DNA of 47,669 nt from an uncultured Clostridia bacterium (GTDB taxonomy: Bacteria; Bacillota; Clostridia; TANB77; CAG-508), in NCBI GenBank assembly GCA_948485625.1, contig CAOMRW010000014.1, forward strand, positions 1 to 47,669, read 5' to 3'. This document shows, piece after piece, positions 25,758 to 35,195 of this stretch. Positions within the stretch are counted from its first letter, which is position 1. Each line of letters begins with the position of its first letter. The notes beneath the pieces are model-generated. The model searched no databases. It saw only the letters and a list, made by a program, of their open reading frames with translations, and had not been told where the DNA came from. The position numbers and the translations under genes were made by a program.

Positions 25758-28370
25758 TTATTGTTTCTTATCTTTAACAACATTTTTCTTTTCTGTAGAT
25801 GTATTTGTTACGTTATTTCCTCCTGATGTATTAGAATTATTTACTGTGTTATTTTTATTATTATCTACAGTATTATTCACAGTATTATTATTTGTTGTGT
25901 TTGTATTATTTGTTGTATTATTATTTGTTATACTATTTGTTGTATTATTATTTGTTGTATTTTCTACAGGCTTTTCTTCTGGTTTTTTGTGTACATTACA
26001 TTTATCTTTGACTTCTTCTTTTCCTGTTTTAGAAGCTCCCCCAATAGCTTTCCAAAGTCCTAGCTTTTCTTTAGGGATTATTCCTCCATAACTTACTTCT
26101 TCGACTTCTGGACAATATTCATTTGCTACTTTTCCTGTTTCTTTACATATTTTTTGAAGTCCATGTCCCTCACATTTAGCAGGAACATTATCTGTTGTAA
26201 ATTCTTCTGCATATGTACTTCTACAAGAAGATGTCGCTATACCACCTGTTACAGTACATACTGTTGCATGTGTTAATCCACTTGTTGGTTTATTAAAATC
26301 TTTATTAGGTAAATCTTTGTGTATACTTTTCATAATAGTTGACCATAATTGACCTGCTGGATTTCTTCCATCTACACTATAAACTGTTCCATTTGAATAT
26401 TTTAATGGTTCTGGATTATCATATCCCCACCAACATGCTGTTGTATAATATGGTGTCATTCCACATAACCATCTATCTTTATATTCATCTGTAGAACCTG
26501 TTTTTGCACAAGTTTGCATTCCTGGTATTGCACAAAATGTTGCTGTACCTCCTGCTTTAACTGGCTCACTTGTTATTGACCTTGTAAGATAAGCATTTTG
26601 CTCTGAAATTACTCTTGTTTTTTCTTGTTTTGGCGTTAATACTGTATTTCCTTCTTTATCAACTACTTTAGTATAGAATATTGGTGTTGTATATACACCA
26701 TCATTGGCAATTGATGCATATGCTCCAGCCATTTCTAATGGGCTAATACCTTTATTTAACCCTCCTATTGATAATGCCAAATTCTCATCTGCTTCAGTCA
26801 ATGATGTTATACCCATCTTCTTTAAATACTCTGTTGCTTTTTGAGGTGTTAATTCTCTCATTATTTTTACCATTGGTATATTTTGAGAAGTTCTTATACA
26901 GCTTCTTATATTTATTAATCCTTTTGGTGTATTATAATCTCCTGGATGATAGTTTCCTCCAAATTCTGTCAGAACATCATCATATATCGTTGCAGGAGTT
27001 ATTACTCTCTCTTGTAAACCTATTGCAACATCTGCTAGTGGTTTCATAGAAGAACCTGTTTGTCTTTCTAGTTGTGTTCCTCTATTCCATCCTGTTGCAT
27101 ATTTATCTCCTAATCTTCCTCCTACAGCCACTACTTGATTTGTTGCATTATCTATTATTACCATACCTGCTTGTGTATGATCATTTTTTAATGTTCCATC
27201 AGCATTTTTTTCTCTTCCTGCTATTTGATATTTAGGTTTAGCAAATTCTTCTTCAACTGTTGCTTGTATTGAAGCATCTTCTGTTGAATATATTGTTAAT
27301 CCACTACCATACACATAATTTCTAGCTAGCTCTTGTGATATATCTTTTTCTTCCATAATCTGATTTATTACTTGTTTTATAGTAGCATCAGTATGATATG
27401 AATAAGTTGAGTTTGTATCTGTATTTCCTTTTTCAAATTTTAATCCAGCTTTTACTTTTTCTACTGCTTGATTATATAAATTTTCATCAGTTACCATTCC
27501 CTGTTTTTTCATTTCATCTAAAACAGTTAATGTTTTATCCATTCTAGTTTTAGCCAATTTTTCTTGATTTTTGCTTGTGTCATATGGGTCATATGACACA
27601 GGTGCATTATTAATTCCTGCTAAAAATGCACATTCTGCCAAATCTAAATCTTTTGCACTTTTATTAAAATAATACATTGAACCTAACTCTACTCCATGTA
27701 AGTTATTTCCTCCAACATATATTATATTTAGATATAATTCTAATATTTGGTCTTTTGATATCATTCTTTCAACTTGAATAGCTTTTGCCCATTCTTTTAT
27801 TTTTCTTGTTATTCCTTCAATTCCTGATCTAGCCTTTTCATTAGTAACATTTTTTACTAATTGTTGTGTAATAGAACTTCCTCCATAAGAAGATTTTCCT
27901 GTAATAGAACCTAATATTGCTCCTGTTGTTCTTTTAATATCCACACCATTATGTGAATAAAATCTTTTATCCTCTATAGCAACATATGCTTTTGGTAAAT
28001 ATTCAGACATTTCTCCAATGGAAATTATCTTTCTCTTTTCATCACTACTTAAATTTGCTATTTCATTTCCATCTTTATCTAAAATTATTGTATTAGAATC
28101 TCCCACTGTTAGTTCTGCTTTTGTTATTTCAAATTCATCACCAAACAAACCAAAAAACATTGCTGCAATTATTCCAGCACCTATTACACATAAAAGTAAA
28201 AATATTATCAAAAATATCTTTAATGCTAACATTAACTTTGGATGCTTTTTGTGTTTTTTATTGCCCTTTTTATTTTTAGCATTATCTACTTTCTTATTTG
28301 CATTTTTTATATTACTTGTTTTTTTTGCTCCTACATTTTTTGAACGTTTATTATTACTTTTATCTGGCAT
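25758..28370 (-). CDS. Class A penicillin-binding protein (PBP1A-type)
   Basis: 870 residues. A very basic cytoplasmic head (about 1-45) and one membrane helix (about 47-72) precede the two catalytic domains. The GT51 glycosyltransferase has 'AIEDKRFYSHNGVD' at about 131-144 and 'GGSSITQQLVKN'. The transpeptidase has SSMK (440-443), SQN (495-497) and KTG (623-625). It polymerises and crosslinks peptidoglycan. The last roughly 70 residues are an Asn/Thr repeat tail, low-complexity and probably threading the wall. The start at 28370 is preferred because AAGGAGG lies nine bases upstream; the ORF is open for seven more codons. Confidence 0.93.
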   Translation of the reverse strand: MPDKSNNKRSKNVGAKKTSNIKNANKKVDNAKNKKGNKKHKKHPKLMLALKIFLIIFLLLCVIGAGIIAAMFFGLFGDEFEITKAELTVGDSNTIILDKDGNEIANLSSDEKRKIISIGEMSEYLPKAYVAIEDKRFYSHNGVDIKRTTGAILGSITGKSSYGGSSITQQLVKNVTNEKARSGIEGITRKIKEWAKAIQVERMISKDQILELYLNIIYVGGNNLHGVELGSMYYFNKSAKDLDLAECAFLAGINNAPVSYDPYDTSKNQEKLAKTRMDKTLTVLDEMKKQGMVTDENLYNQAVEKVKAGLKFEKGNTDTNSTYSYHTDATIKQVINQIMEEKDISQELARNYVYGSGLTIYSTEDASIQATVEEEFAKPKYQIAGREKNADGTLKNDHTQAGMVIIDNATNQVVAVGGRLGDKYATGWNRGTQLERQTGSSMKPLADVAIGLQERVITPATIYDDVLTEFGGNYHPGDYNTPKGLINIRSCIRTSQNIPMVKIMRELTPQKATEYLKKMGITSLTEADENLALSIGGLNKGISPLEMAGAYASIANDGVYTTPIFYTKVVDKEGNTVLTPKQEKTRVISEQNAYLTRSITSEPVKAGGTATFCAIPGMQTCAKTGSTDEYKDRWLCGMTPYYTTACWWGYDNPEPLKYSNGTVYSVDGRNPAGQLWSTIMKSIHKDLPNKDFNKPTSGLTHATVCTVTGGIATSSCRSTYAEEFTTDNVPAKCEGHGLQKICKETGKVANEYCPEVEEVSYGGIIPKEKLGLWKAIGGASKTGKEEVKDKCNVHKKPEEKPVENTTNNNTTNSITNNNTTNNTNTTNNNTVNNTVDNNKNNTVNNSNTSGGNNVTNTSTEKKNVVKDKKQ

Positions 28371-28498
28371 TCCTATGTACCTCCTTGCCAATCTTTTGCA
28401 TCTTAGACTTAGTAAATTACATTTTTATAGTAATCTACATAGCATATATATTATATTATACTTTTTATAAAAATGAAAGCCTTTACTAAAAATTTTTA

Positions 28499-29345
28499 CT
28501 ACAATTTTCCATTATTCAAAACTAACTCTTTTATTATCACTTTATCTAACTTTATTTTTTCCTTAATATCACTAATCCTCTGTTTTTTATACAAACTACT
28601 CTCATATAAATCTTTAAAATAATATTTACCACTCAAAGCTTCTTTATCTTTTTTATCATCTCTATAATCAATTTCATAATCACTTATATTTAATCCATTA
28701 AATCTCTTTTTATTAATTTTAACTTTTTCTCTAATATTAACTATTATTGAATCATCTTTAATCATATATTTATTTAACAATTCTCTAGGAAAATCAATAT
28801 TTAAAATAATATGTGACTTCATCAAACTTTTTTTCTTATTATTAGTAATAGTAATAATTATCCCATCTTCTTCTACTAAATCATTTTCTAATTTTTTAAA
28901 TTTTTCAATATGATTTGTCACTATATTTACAGTTTTATATTTTTTAGCAAAAATTTTTATATTTTCAAACTCAACTTCTGTCAAATCATTTATTAAAAAT
29001 GAAATACCGTAGTTTATCTGATTCAAGATTTCTACTATTAACTATATATTCCACTATATTAGGTAATAAAATTTCAAATAGCCATCTTCCATTTGCTATT
29101 TCTAATCCATATGAATTTAAGTAATTTATGTATAATATTTCATTTTGCATTTCCTTACTTAATACTATTTTTTTACTATTTGAGTATTTTCCTATAATCT
29201 TATTTGTTTTTAGTGCTAGTTTTTCTAGTTGTTTTTCTTTTAAATCAGGAAAAATTGGTAATACTATTGTATTATCAACAACTTTTACAATATTAAACTT
29301 CTTTTCAAAGAAATTAAGCTTGTCATTTTTTTCTATATAAAACAT
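28499..29345 (-). pseudogene. Unknown conserved-looking gene split by a one-base insertion
   Basis: Two overlapping ORFs, 29345-28986 and 29026-28499, read as one protein if a single base is dropped at about 29009. Minus-strand CTA-C-GGT then becomes CTA GGT, giving 'SDKLGISFLINDLTEVEFE'. The joined product would be about 280 residues. The first half contains 'LSKEMQNEILYINYLNSYG'; the second has Rossmann-like strands ('TVNIVTNHIEKF', 'GIIITITNNKK', 'SHIILNIDFP'). I do not recognise the family. The start ATG at 29345 lies behind a hairpin that covers its RBS. Confidence 0.65.
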
Positions 29346-29351
29346 AAAAAC

Positions 29352-29383
29352 ACCTCATACTTTTTTATTTAAGTATATGAGGT
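29352..29383 (-). promoter_or_regulatory. Hairpin covering the RBS of the split gene
   Basis: On the minus strand ACCTCATA (complement of 29376-29383) pairs with TATGAGGT (complement of 29352-29359). The second arm contains GAGGT, the only RBS for the ATG at 29345, and is followed by GTTTTT. It could act as a truB terminator, a translational lock, or both. Confidence 0.5.
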
Positions 29384-29426
29384 ATTTCTTTATTTATTCT
29401 TTTAATAAGTTTAAAATATTTAAAAA

Positions 29427-30302
29427 TTATATTACTATATCTCTTTTTAATAGATTATCTTCAACAATACCAATTCCAACAAACTTCTTATTTTCAGTAT
29501 ATATATTATATATACCATTATCATATTTCTGTGTTATTCTCACACCATTCAAAAAGTGTCTTAATTTATTATTATTTAGTTCAATTTTTGGATACATTTT
29601 AAATAACTTTTCTATTGAAATAAGTTTTTCATTAATAAAATCTAAATCACTTAATTTTTGTTCTAATTCTTTAATAGTTATACTATTTTCAATTTTAAAT
29701 TCTCCAACTTGAATTCTTTGTAATTCTTTCATATATCCAACTGTATTAAATTTTTTTGCTACATCTTCACACAAACTTCTTATATATGTACCTTTTCCAC
29801 AGAAAACTTGAAATTGTATTTCTCTATCTTCTTTTGAGTAATTAATTAATTTCATATCATAAATTTCTATCTGTCTTGGCTTTATTTCTACATCTTGCCC
29901 TTTTCTTGCATATTCATATAACTTTTTACCATTAACCTTTATTGCAGAATATATTGGTGGAATTTGTTCTTGTCTTCCTATAAAACATTGTAGAACTTTT
30001 ATGATATATTCTTCATTCAACAAATGATTATCTACTAACTTTTCCTCTATTATATTTCCTTCTGAATCAGCTGTATCTGTCTTTATTCCTAACTTTAGTC
30101 TTACTTTATATACCTTATCATGATTAATTAAATATTTTGATACTAAAGTTCCTTTTCCCACTAATATTGGAAGTACCCCTTCTGCCATTGGGTCTAAAGT
30201 CCCAGTATGTCCAACTTTCTCATTAAACATTCTTTTTACTTTATAAACAATATCATGTGATGTACAACCTTTAGGTTTATTTATTATTACTATTCCATCC
30301 AT
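29427..30302 (-). CDS. truB: tRNA pseudouridine-55 synthase
   Basis: 291 residues. Converts U55 of tRNA to pseudouridine. The catalytic motif is GHTGTLDPMAEGVLPI with Asp37. 'YKVRLKLGIKTDTADSEG' and 'CGKGTYIRSLCEDVAKKF' are typical, and the C-terminal PUA-like end includes 'LRHFLNGVRI'. AAAGGGAATAA precedes the ATG. Last gene of the rimP-to-truB cluster; a hairpin of 35 bases separates it from nrnA. Confidence 0.95.
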   Translation of the reverse strand: MDGIVIINKPKGCTSHDIVYKVKRMFNEKVGHTGTLDPMAEGVLPILVGKGTLVSKYLINHDKVYKVRLKLGIKTDTADSEGNIIEEKLVDNHLLNEEYIIKVLQCFIGRQEQIPPIYSAIKVNGKKLYEYARKGQDVEIKPRQIEIYDMKLINYSKEDREIQFQVFCGKGTYIRSLCEDVAKKFNTVGYMKELQRIQVGEFKIENSITIKELEQKLSDLDFINEKLISIEKLFKMYPKIELNNNKLRHFLNGVRITQKYDNGIYNIYTENKKFVGIGIVEDNLLKRDIVI

Positions 30303-30320
30303 TTATTCCCTTTCTAAAAT

Positions 30321-30355
30321 ATGTGACAAGGAGGAAAACCTCATTTGTCACACAT
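30321..30355. repeat. Hairpin between nrnA and truB
   Basis: ATGTGACAA...GGAGG (30321-30334) pairs with CCTCA...TTGTCACACAT (30339-30355) around a short AAAA-type loop, with small bulges. It may be an attenuator within the operon. Confidence 0.5.
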
Positions 30356-30360
30356 TTATT

Positions 30361-31320
30361 TTAAATCACTTTTTTTAATTCTTTCATTACTTTTTGTTTT
30401 ACTTGTTCAATATCACCTTGAACAATAGCACCAGCAGCTCTTTCATGTCCGCCACCGCCAAACATTAAGCAAACATCAGAAACATTAACATAATCATTTG
30501 AACGCATAGATACTTTATATGTATTTTCATCATTATCTCTTTGTCTGATAAAAACTGATACTTCTACACCCTCTATATCTCTGCCATTTTCTACTAATCC
30601 TTCATGGTCTCCAATCTTAGCATCTACTTCTTCTAAGTCTTTATTTGTTATATATGTGAATGTAACTTTACCATCCTCTAAAAATTCCATTCTGTTTACT
30701 GTTCTTTTCATTAATTCAAAATTTGCTTTAGTTTTTGTTTCTAACACTCTTTTATATATTTCAGATACATTTACTCCTTTTTCTAATAATTCAGCTGTAA
30801 ACTCAAACGTTTCTGGTGTTACTCCTGAATATCTAAACCCTCCTGTATCTGTTATTATTCCTGTTAATATACATGTTCCTAATTCTTTATCAATTTTTAT
30901 ATCAAAATATTGAAACATTCCTATTAATATTTGACAACATGCTGGTGCAACAGGATTTACAAAATTTATATCTCCATACATTTTGTTACTTCCATGATGA
31001 TCTATTACAATTGTTTGTTTTGCTTTTTCAAAATATTCATTACCAACTAATCTTTTAAAATCAGCACAATCTAACGATATTGCTAAATCATATTCTTCTA
31101 TATCAGAATCAGATTTAATTTCATCTCTTCCTGGTAAAAAATCAAATATTTTTGGTACTTCTCTAATTACCACATCTGGTTCTTTTCCTATTTGTTTTAA
31201 TGCTACTCTCATAGCTAAACTACTTCCAATTGCATCTCCATCTGGAGTTTCATGTGTTAGTATTACTATACTTTGAGCCTTTTCTATTTCTTGTATTATA
31301 TTATCAAGTGTCATAATCAT
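30361..31320 (-). CDS. nrnA: Bifunctional oligoribonuclease / pAp phosphatase (NrnA, DHH-DHHA1)
   Basis: 319 residues. Degrades short RNA (nanoRNA) to mononucleotides and dephosphorylates 3'-phosphoadenosine 5'-phosphate. DHH-domain motifs are 'THETPDGDAIGSS', 'AISLDCADFKR' and 'VIDHHGSN'. The DHHA1 end has 'CLMFGGGGHERAAGA'. Start: AGGAAGG lies six bases before the ATG at 31320; the TTG at 31338 that opens the ORF overlaps nothing useful. It sits in its normal place between rbfA and truB, but a palindromic repeat separates it from rbfA. Confidence 0.93.
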   Translation of the reverse strand: MIMTLDNIIQEIEKAQSIVILTHETPDGDAIGSSLAMRVALKQIGKEPDVVIREVPKIFDFLPGRDEIKSDSDIEEYDLAISLDCADFKRLVGNEYFEKAKQTIVIDHHGSNKMYGDINFVNPVAPACCQILIGMFQYFDIKIDKELGTCILTGIITDTGGFRYSGVTPETFEFTAELLEKGVNVSEIYKRVLETKTKANFELMKRTVNRMEFLEDGKVTFTYITNKDLEEVDAKIGDHEGLVENGRDIEGVEVSVFIRQRDNDENTYKVSMRSNDYVNVSDVCLMFGGGGHERAAGAIVQGDIEQVKQKVMKELKKVI

Positions 31321-31342
31321 CGGTTTCCTTCCTAACAATATT

Positions 31343-31436
31343 GAGGAATTGGGGACAGATTAAAAATCCTCATTCTAATTTAATATTTATTTATTTTTTA
31401 TTCAAACGAGGATTTTTAATCCGTCCCTAATTCCCC
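31343..31436. repeat. GGGACG-family palindromic repeat, copy 4
   Basis: Arms of 29 bp with three mismatches (31343-31371 and 31408-31436) carry ATTGGGGACAGATTAAAAA and the complement with CCGTCCCTAATTCCCC. A 36-base AT-rich loop separates them. It fills the gap between the nrnA start and the rbfA stop (31440). Confidence 0.85.
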
Positions 31437-31439
31437 ATT

Positions 31440-31793
31440 TTAATCTGGCAATATTTCTTTTAATATAGAGTCTATTTTAGCTCCATATTCCATAGAATCA
31501 TCTATTTCAAATACTAATTCTGGTGTATTTCTTAAATTTATCCTTTTTGCAAGTTCTGTTCTTATAAATCCTGATGATTTCTTCAAACCATCCATTGTTT
31601 CTTTTATATTTTTAGAGTTTAATATACTTACATAAACTTTTGCATATTTTAAATCTGGCGTTACTTTTACTTTTGTAACACTTATCATTCCTGTTACATT
31701 AGGATTCTTTAAGTCATATCCTATTATTTGACTTAATTCTTTTCTATATTCTTCATCAATACGTCCTATTCTGTTATTATTTTTATTAGGCAT
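31440..31793 (-). CDS. rbfA: Ribosome-binding factor A
   Basis: 117 residues. KH-fold protein that binds the immature 30S subunit and helps 16S rRNA 5' end maturation. Family features are 'RIGRIDEEYRKELSQII', 'VTGMISVTKVKVTPDLKYAKVYVSIL' and the C-terminal 'SGFIRTELAKRINLRNTPEL'. GGGAGG precedes the ATG. Palindromic repeats sit on both sides of it, copy 4 downstream and copy 5 upstream. Confidence 0.95.
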   Translation of the reverse strand: MPNKNNNRIGRIDEEYRKELSQIIGYDLKNPNVTGMISVTKVKVTPDLKYAKVYVSILNSKNIKETMDGLKKSSGFIRTELAKRINLRNTPELVFEIDDSMEYGAKIDSILKEILPD

Positions 31794-31840
31794 ATTTTTT
31801 CCTCCCTATAAATTTTCTAATTGTTATTATAAAAAAGAGT

Positions 31841-31890
31841 GTCCCCTAATCCCTTTTAGGAGGGATTTTAAGGAACGTCCCTAAATCCCT
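31841..31890. repeat. GGGACG-family repeat, copy 5
   Basis: GTCCCCTAATCCC (31841-31853) is echoed by GTCCCTAAATCCC (31877-31889) as an imperfect direct repeat, with the hairpin AATCCCT/AGGGATT (31848-31854 with 31861-31867) between. It lies between rbfA and infB, and its edge touches the infB TAG stop. Confidence 0.65.
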
Positions 31891-34882
31891 ATCTTTTAAT
31901 TTCTTCCATTACATATGCTTCTATAATGTCACTTTCCTTAATGTCATTATAATTTTCAATTTGAATACCACATTCAAATCCTTTTGTTACTTCTTTAGCA
32001 TCATCTTTAAATCTTTTTAATGTAGCAAGTTTACCATCATGTATTACAACATTATCTCTTATAACTCTAACTCCAGCATTTCTTTCTACTTTTCCTGTTA
32101 ATACATATGCTCCAGCAATTGTTCCTACATTTGAAATTCTAAATGTTTGTCTTACTTCTGCTGTTCCTATTACTTTTTCTTCATATTTTGGTGCTAGCAT
32201 TCCTTTCATTGCTAATTCTACTTCTTCGATTGCTTGATATATTATAGAATATTGTTTTATTTGTACTTCTTCTTTTTCTGCCATTTCTTTAGCTGCTGGT
32301 ATTGGTCTTACATTAAATGCTATTATTATTGCATTTGATACTTTTGCAAGTGTAACATCTGATTCATTTACTGCTCCTGGTGCTGCATGTATAACTTTTA
32401 CTTTAACTTCTTCATTTTGTAGTTTTTCCATTGATTGTTTTACTGCTTCTACAGAACCTTGAACATCTGCTTTTACAATTAGATTTAAGTGTTTTAAGTT
32501 TCCTTCTTCCATTTGGCTAAATAAATTGTCTAATGTTACTTTTGTTCCTGCATTTATTGCTTTTTCTCTCGCTTCACGTTTTCTCTTTTCAATTAAGTGT
32601 TTAGCTGTTTTTTCGTCTTTTACTTCATAGAAGATGTCTCCTGCTTCTGGTACTTCAGTTAATCCCATTACTTCAACTGGTGTTGATGGTCCTGCTGATT
32701 TTACTTTTTTACCATTTTCGTTTGTCATTGCTCTTATTCTTCCTATTGATGAACCAACTATAATTGTATCTCCAACATCTAGTGTTCCTCTTTGTACAAG
32801 CATAGTTGCTATTGCTCCTTTTGATTTGTCAAGTCTTGCTTCTATTACAACACCTTTTGATTGTTTATGTGGATTTGCTTTTAGTTCTAATACATCAGCT
32901 TCTAATAATACCATTTCTAATAATTGATCTATATTTGTATTGTTCTTAGCTGAAATTGGCACACATATTGTGTCTCCACCCCATTCTTCTGGTACTATTT
33001 CATATTTCATTAATTCTTGTTTTACTTTATCAATATTTGCATCTGGTAAGTCTATTTTATTTATTGCAACAATCATTGGTATTCCTGCTGATTTTGCATG
33101 GTTTATTGCTTCTACTGTTTGTGGCATTATACCATCATTTGCTGCTACTACTAATATTGCTATATCTGTTATTTGTGCTCCTCTTGCTCTCATTGCTGTA
33201 AATGCTTCATGCCCTGGTGTATCCAAGAATGTTATTTCTCTATCATTTACTTTAACTTTATATGCACCTATAGCTTGAGTAATTCCTCCTGCTTCTCCTC
33301 CAATAACATTTGTTTTTCTTATTGTATCTAATAATGATGTTTTACCATGATCAACGTGTCCCATAACAACTACAACTGGTGGTCTTACTTCTAAATCTTC
33401 TTCTCTATCTTCTGAATCGTCAAATAATATTTCTTCGTCTGTTACTGTTTCTTTCATTTTAGCAGTAATTCCAAATTCTCCTGCAACTAAGAATGCTGTA
33501 TCAAAGTCTACTTCTTGATTTATTGTTGCCATTATACCATAACCTAATAATTTTTTAATTACATCTGCTGTTGTCTTCTTCATTTCAGCAGCTAAATCTT
33601 TTACTGTTATTGAGTCTTGTATCTCTATTTCTGTTAATTGGAATATTTTTTGTTTATTTCTTTCTTCATCTTTATTTGCTTTTCTTTTTCCTTTTCTGCC
33701 TCTTTGTGTTGTTAAATCATAGTAATCTAGCATTCCACCTTCTTGGTCTTCAAACATATTTGATAACTTATTAGCTTGCTTTAATGATTTTAATTTTCCC
33801 TCATCAAAACTACTATTTTGATTTTTTCTTGACTTAGACTTTTTGTTTTTATTTTCATCAAATTTATTATTTGCTTTTTGTTTATCGATATTTTTGCTAT
33901 AATCTCTTACAACTTCTTTTTCAGCAGTATCAACAGCTATTATATTTTTAATATTTTTTTCTATTCCTTTTTCATCTAATGGTCTTTTATTATTAAATCT
34001 ATTTGAATTATTGTTATTATAATTATTATTTCCATTATAATTATTTCTATTATTGAAATTATTATTTCTATAATTATTGTTATTACTACTTGAATTATTA
34101 TTATAATTATTATTTCTATTACCATTTGAATTATTATTATAATTACTGTTTCTATTATTATTTACATTATTGTAATTATTATTTCTTCCATTATTTGAAT
34201 TATTATAGTTATTATTTCTATTATAGCTGTTTGAATTATTGTAATTATTATTTCTATTATTAAAATTATTTTGTCTGTTTGAATTATTAGAATTTCTATT
34301 ATTTAATTTATTATTTTCTGTTATCTCATTTTTTGTCACCATACTAACATTTGATGGTTTTTCTGCTACTTCTGCTTGCATTTTTATACTACTATCCCCT
34401 TGTTTTTTAATTTCTTCTTTAACTTTTTCTTCTACTTTTGATTGTTGTTTTTTTGGTTCCTCTTTTTTTGGTTCTTCTTTATTTAATCCAAACAATTCAT
34501 TAACAGTTTTAGGTTTATTAGGTTTATTTCTATATACCAAATTAAAGTCTTTATTTTGTTTTCTTTCAACAAAACCTATATTATTGTTTCTTGTTTCTTT
34601 TTTCTTTTCTTCATGCTTTTTTTCATTATCTTCATCTGTTATTATAACTTCTCTTCTAATAATAACAGGTGCTTTTTCTTCTTTTTTTTGTGTAGTAGAT
34701 TGTTGTTTTGAAGTTTGCCCTACTTTTTTAGACAAATTTTCTTCTATTTTTTTTGCATCACTTTCTTCTACACTACTCATATGACTTTTTACATCTATAT
34801 TTAATTTTTGTGCCATATCTAATACTTCTTTACTGGCTAAGTCTAGCTTTTTTGCTATTTCATATATCTTTATCTTACCCAA
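31889..34882 (-). CDS. infB: Translation initiation factor IF-2
   Basis: About 997 residues. GTPase that brings initiator tRNA to the 30S subunit. The N-terminal IF2_N motif is 'KIKIYEIAKKLDLASKEV'. Then come a charged Lys/Glu stretch and an Asn-rich segment of about 110 residues (roughly 190-300). The core has a second IF2_N module, the G domain with GHVDHGKTSLLD, DTPGHEAF and NKIDL, and beta-barrel domains. The start is taken as TTG at 34882 because GGGGGTG lies six bases before it; ATGs at 34897 and 34900 have no RBS. It overlaps the ylxQ stop by eight bases. Confidence 0.95.
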   Translation of the reverse strand: MGKIKIYEIAKKLDLASKEVLDMAQKLNIDVKSHMSSVEESDAKKIEENLSKKVGQTSKQQSTTQKKEEKAPVIIRREVIITDEDNEKKHEEKKKETRNNNIGFVERKQNKDFNLVYRNKPNKPKTVNELFGLNKEEPKKEEPKKQQSKVEEKVKEEIKKQGDSSIKMQAEVAEKPSNVSMVTKNEITENNKLNNRNSNNSNRQNNFNNRNNNYNNSNSYNRNNNYNNSNNGRNNNYNNVNNNRNSNYNNNSNGNRNNNYNNNSSSNNNNYRNNNFNNRNNYNGNNNYNNNNSNRFNNKRPLDEKGIEKNIKNIIAVDTAEKEVVRDYSKNIDKQKANNKFDENKNKKSKSRKNQNSSFDEGKLKSLKQANKLSNMFEDQEGGMLDYYDLTTQRGRKGKRKANKDEERNKQKIFQLTEIEIQDSITVKDLAAEMKKTTADVIKKLLGYGIMATINQEVDFDTAFLVAGEFGITAKMKETVTDEEILFDDSEDREEDLEVRPPVVVVMGHVDHGKTSLLDTIRKTNVIGGEAGGITQAIGAYKVKVNDREITFLDTPGHEAFTAMRARGAQITDIAILVVAANDGIMPQTVEAINHAKSAGIPMIVAINKIDLPDANIDKVKQELMKYEIVPEEWGGDTICVPISAKNNTNIDQLLEMVLLEADVLELKANPHKQSKGVVIEARLDKSKGAIATMLVQRGTLDVGDTIIVGSSIGRIRAMTNENGKKVKSAGPSTPVEVMGLTEVPEAGDIFYEVKDEKTAKHLIEKRKREAREKAINAGTKVTLDNLFSQMEEGNLKHLNLIVKADVQGSVEAVKQSMEKLQNEEVKVKVIHAAPGAVNESDVTLAKVSNAIIIAFNVRPIPAAKEMAEKEEVQIKQYSIIYQAIEEVELAMKGMLAPKYEEKVIGTAEVRQTFRISNVGTIAGAYVLTGKVERNAGVRVIRDNVVIHDGKLATLKRFKDDAKEVTKGFECGIQIENYNDIKESDIIEAYVMEEIKR
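33985..34315 (-). repeat. Asn-rich low-complexity coding repeat in infB
   Basis: About 110 codons are mostly AAT/AAC with interspersed Tyr, Arg, Ser and Gly in NNY and NRNNNY units. On the plus strand it shows as long ATTATTATT-like runs. It is the disordered N-terminal linker of IF-2, expanded by repeat slippage. Confidence 0.85.
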
Positions 34883-35195
34883 TAATATCACCCCCATCAT
34901 ATTTTTTTTGAATTGAATTTGCAAAATTTATATCTTTTATTCCAATTATTGCTTTATTATTTTTTCCTATAGCATTACTTAAGCTTTCTATATCTCCATA
35001 TATTATTGTTGGAATATTATATTTTTCACATATTTCAATAAATTTCTTTTTTGTTCTTTCAGAACTTTCTTCAGAAATTATTACTAATTTTACTTTTCTT
35101 TTTAATATATTCTCTTCAACACTATCTGCACCAAAAACTACTTTTCCAGCTTTCATTGCTAAACCAATCAAACCTAATACTTTATTATTTATCAA
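34875..35195 (-). CDS. ylxQ: L7Ae-family ribosomal protein (YlxQ)
   Basis: 106 residues. Small RNA-binding protein of the L7Ae/L30e/S12e group, found next to ylxR and infB across Firmicutes; it binds kink-turn-type RNA. Typical pieces are 'NKVLGLIGLAMKAGKVVFGAD', 'VKLVIISEESSERTKKKF' and 'IGKNNKAIIGIKD'. The start is TTG, overlapping the ylxR stop by 11 bases; its own 3' end overlaps infB. Confidence 0.88.
   Translation of the reverse strand: MINNKVLGLIGLAMKAGKVVFGADSVEENILKRKVKLVIISEESSERTKKKFIEICEKYNIPTIIYGDIESLSNAIGKNNKAIIGIKDINFANSIQKKYDGGDIIG

Noticed and set aside
28499..29345. Two separate overlapping genes
   Set aside because: The second frame has only a TTG without RBS, and dropping one base joins both into a single reasonable protein, so a split gene is more likely.
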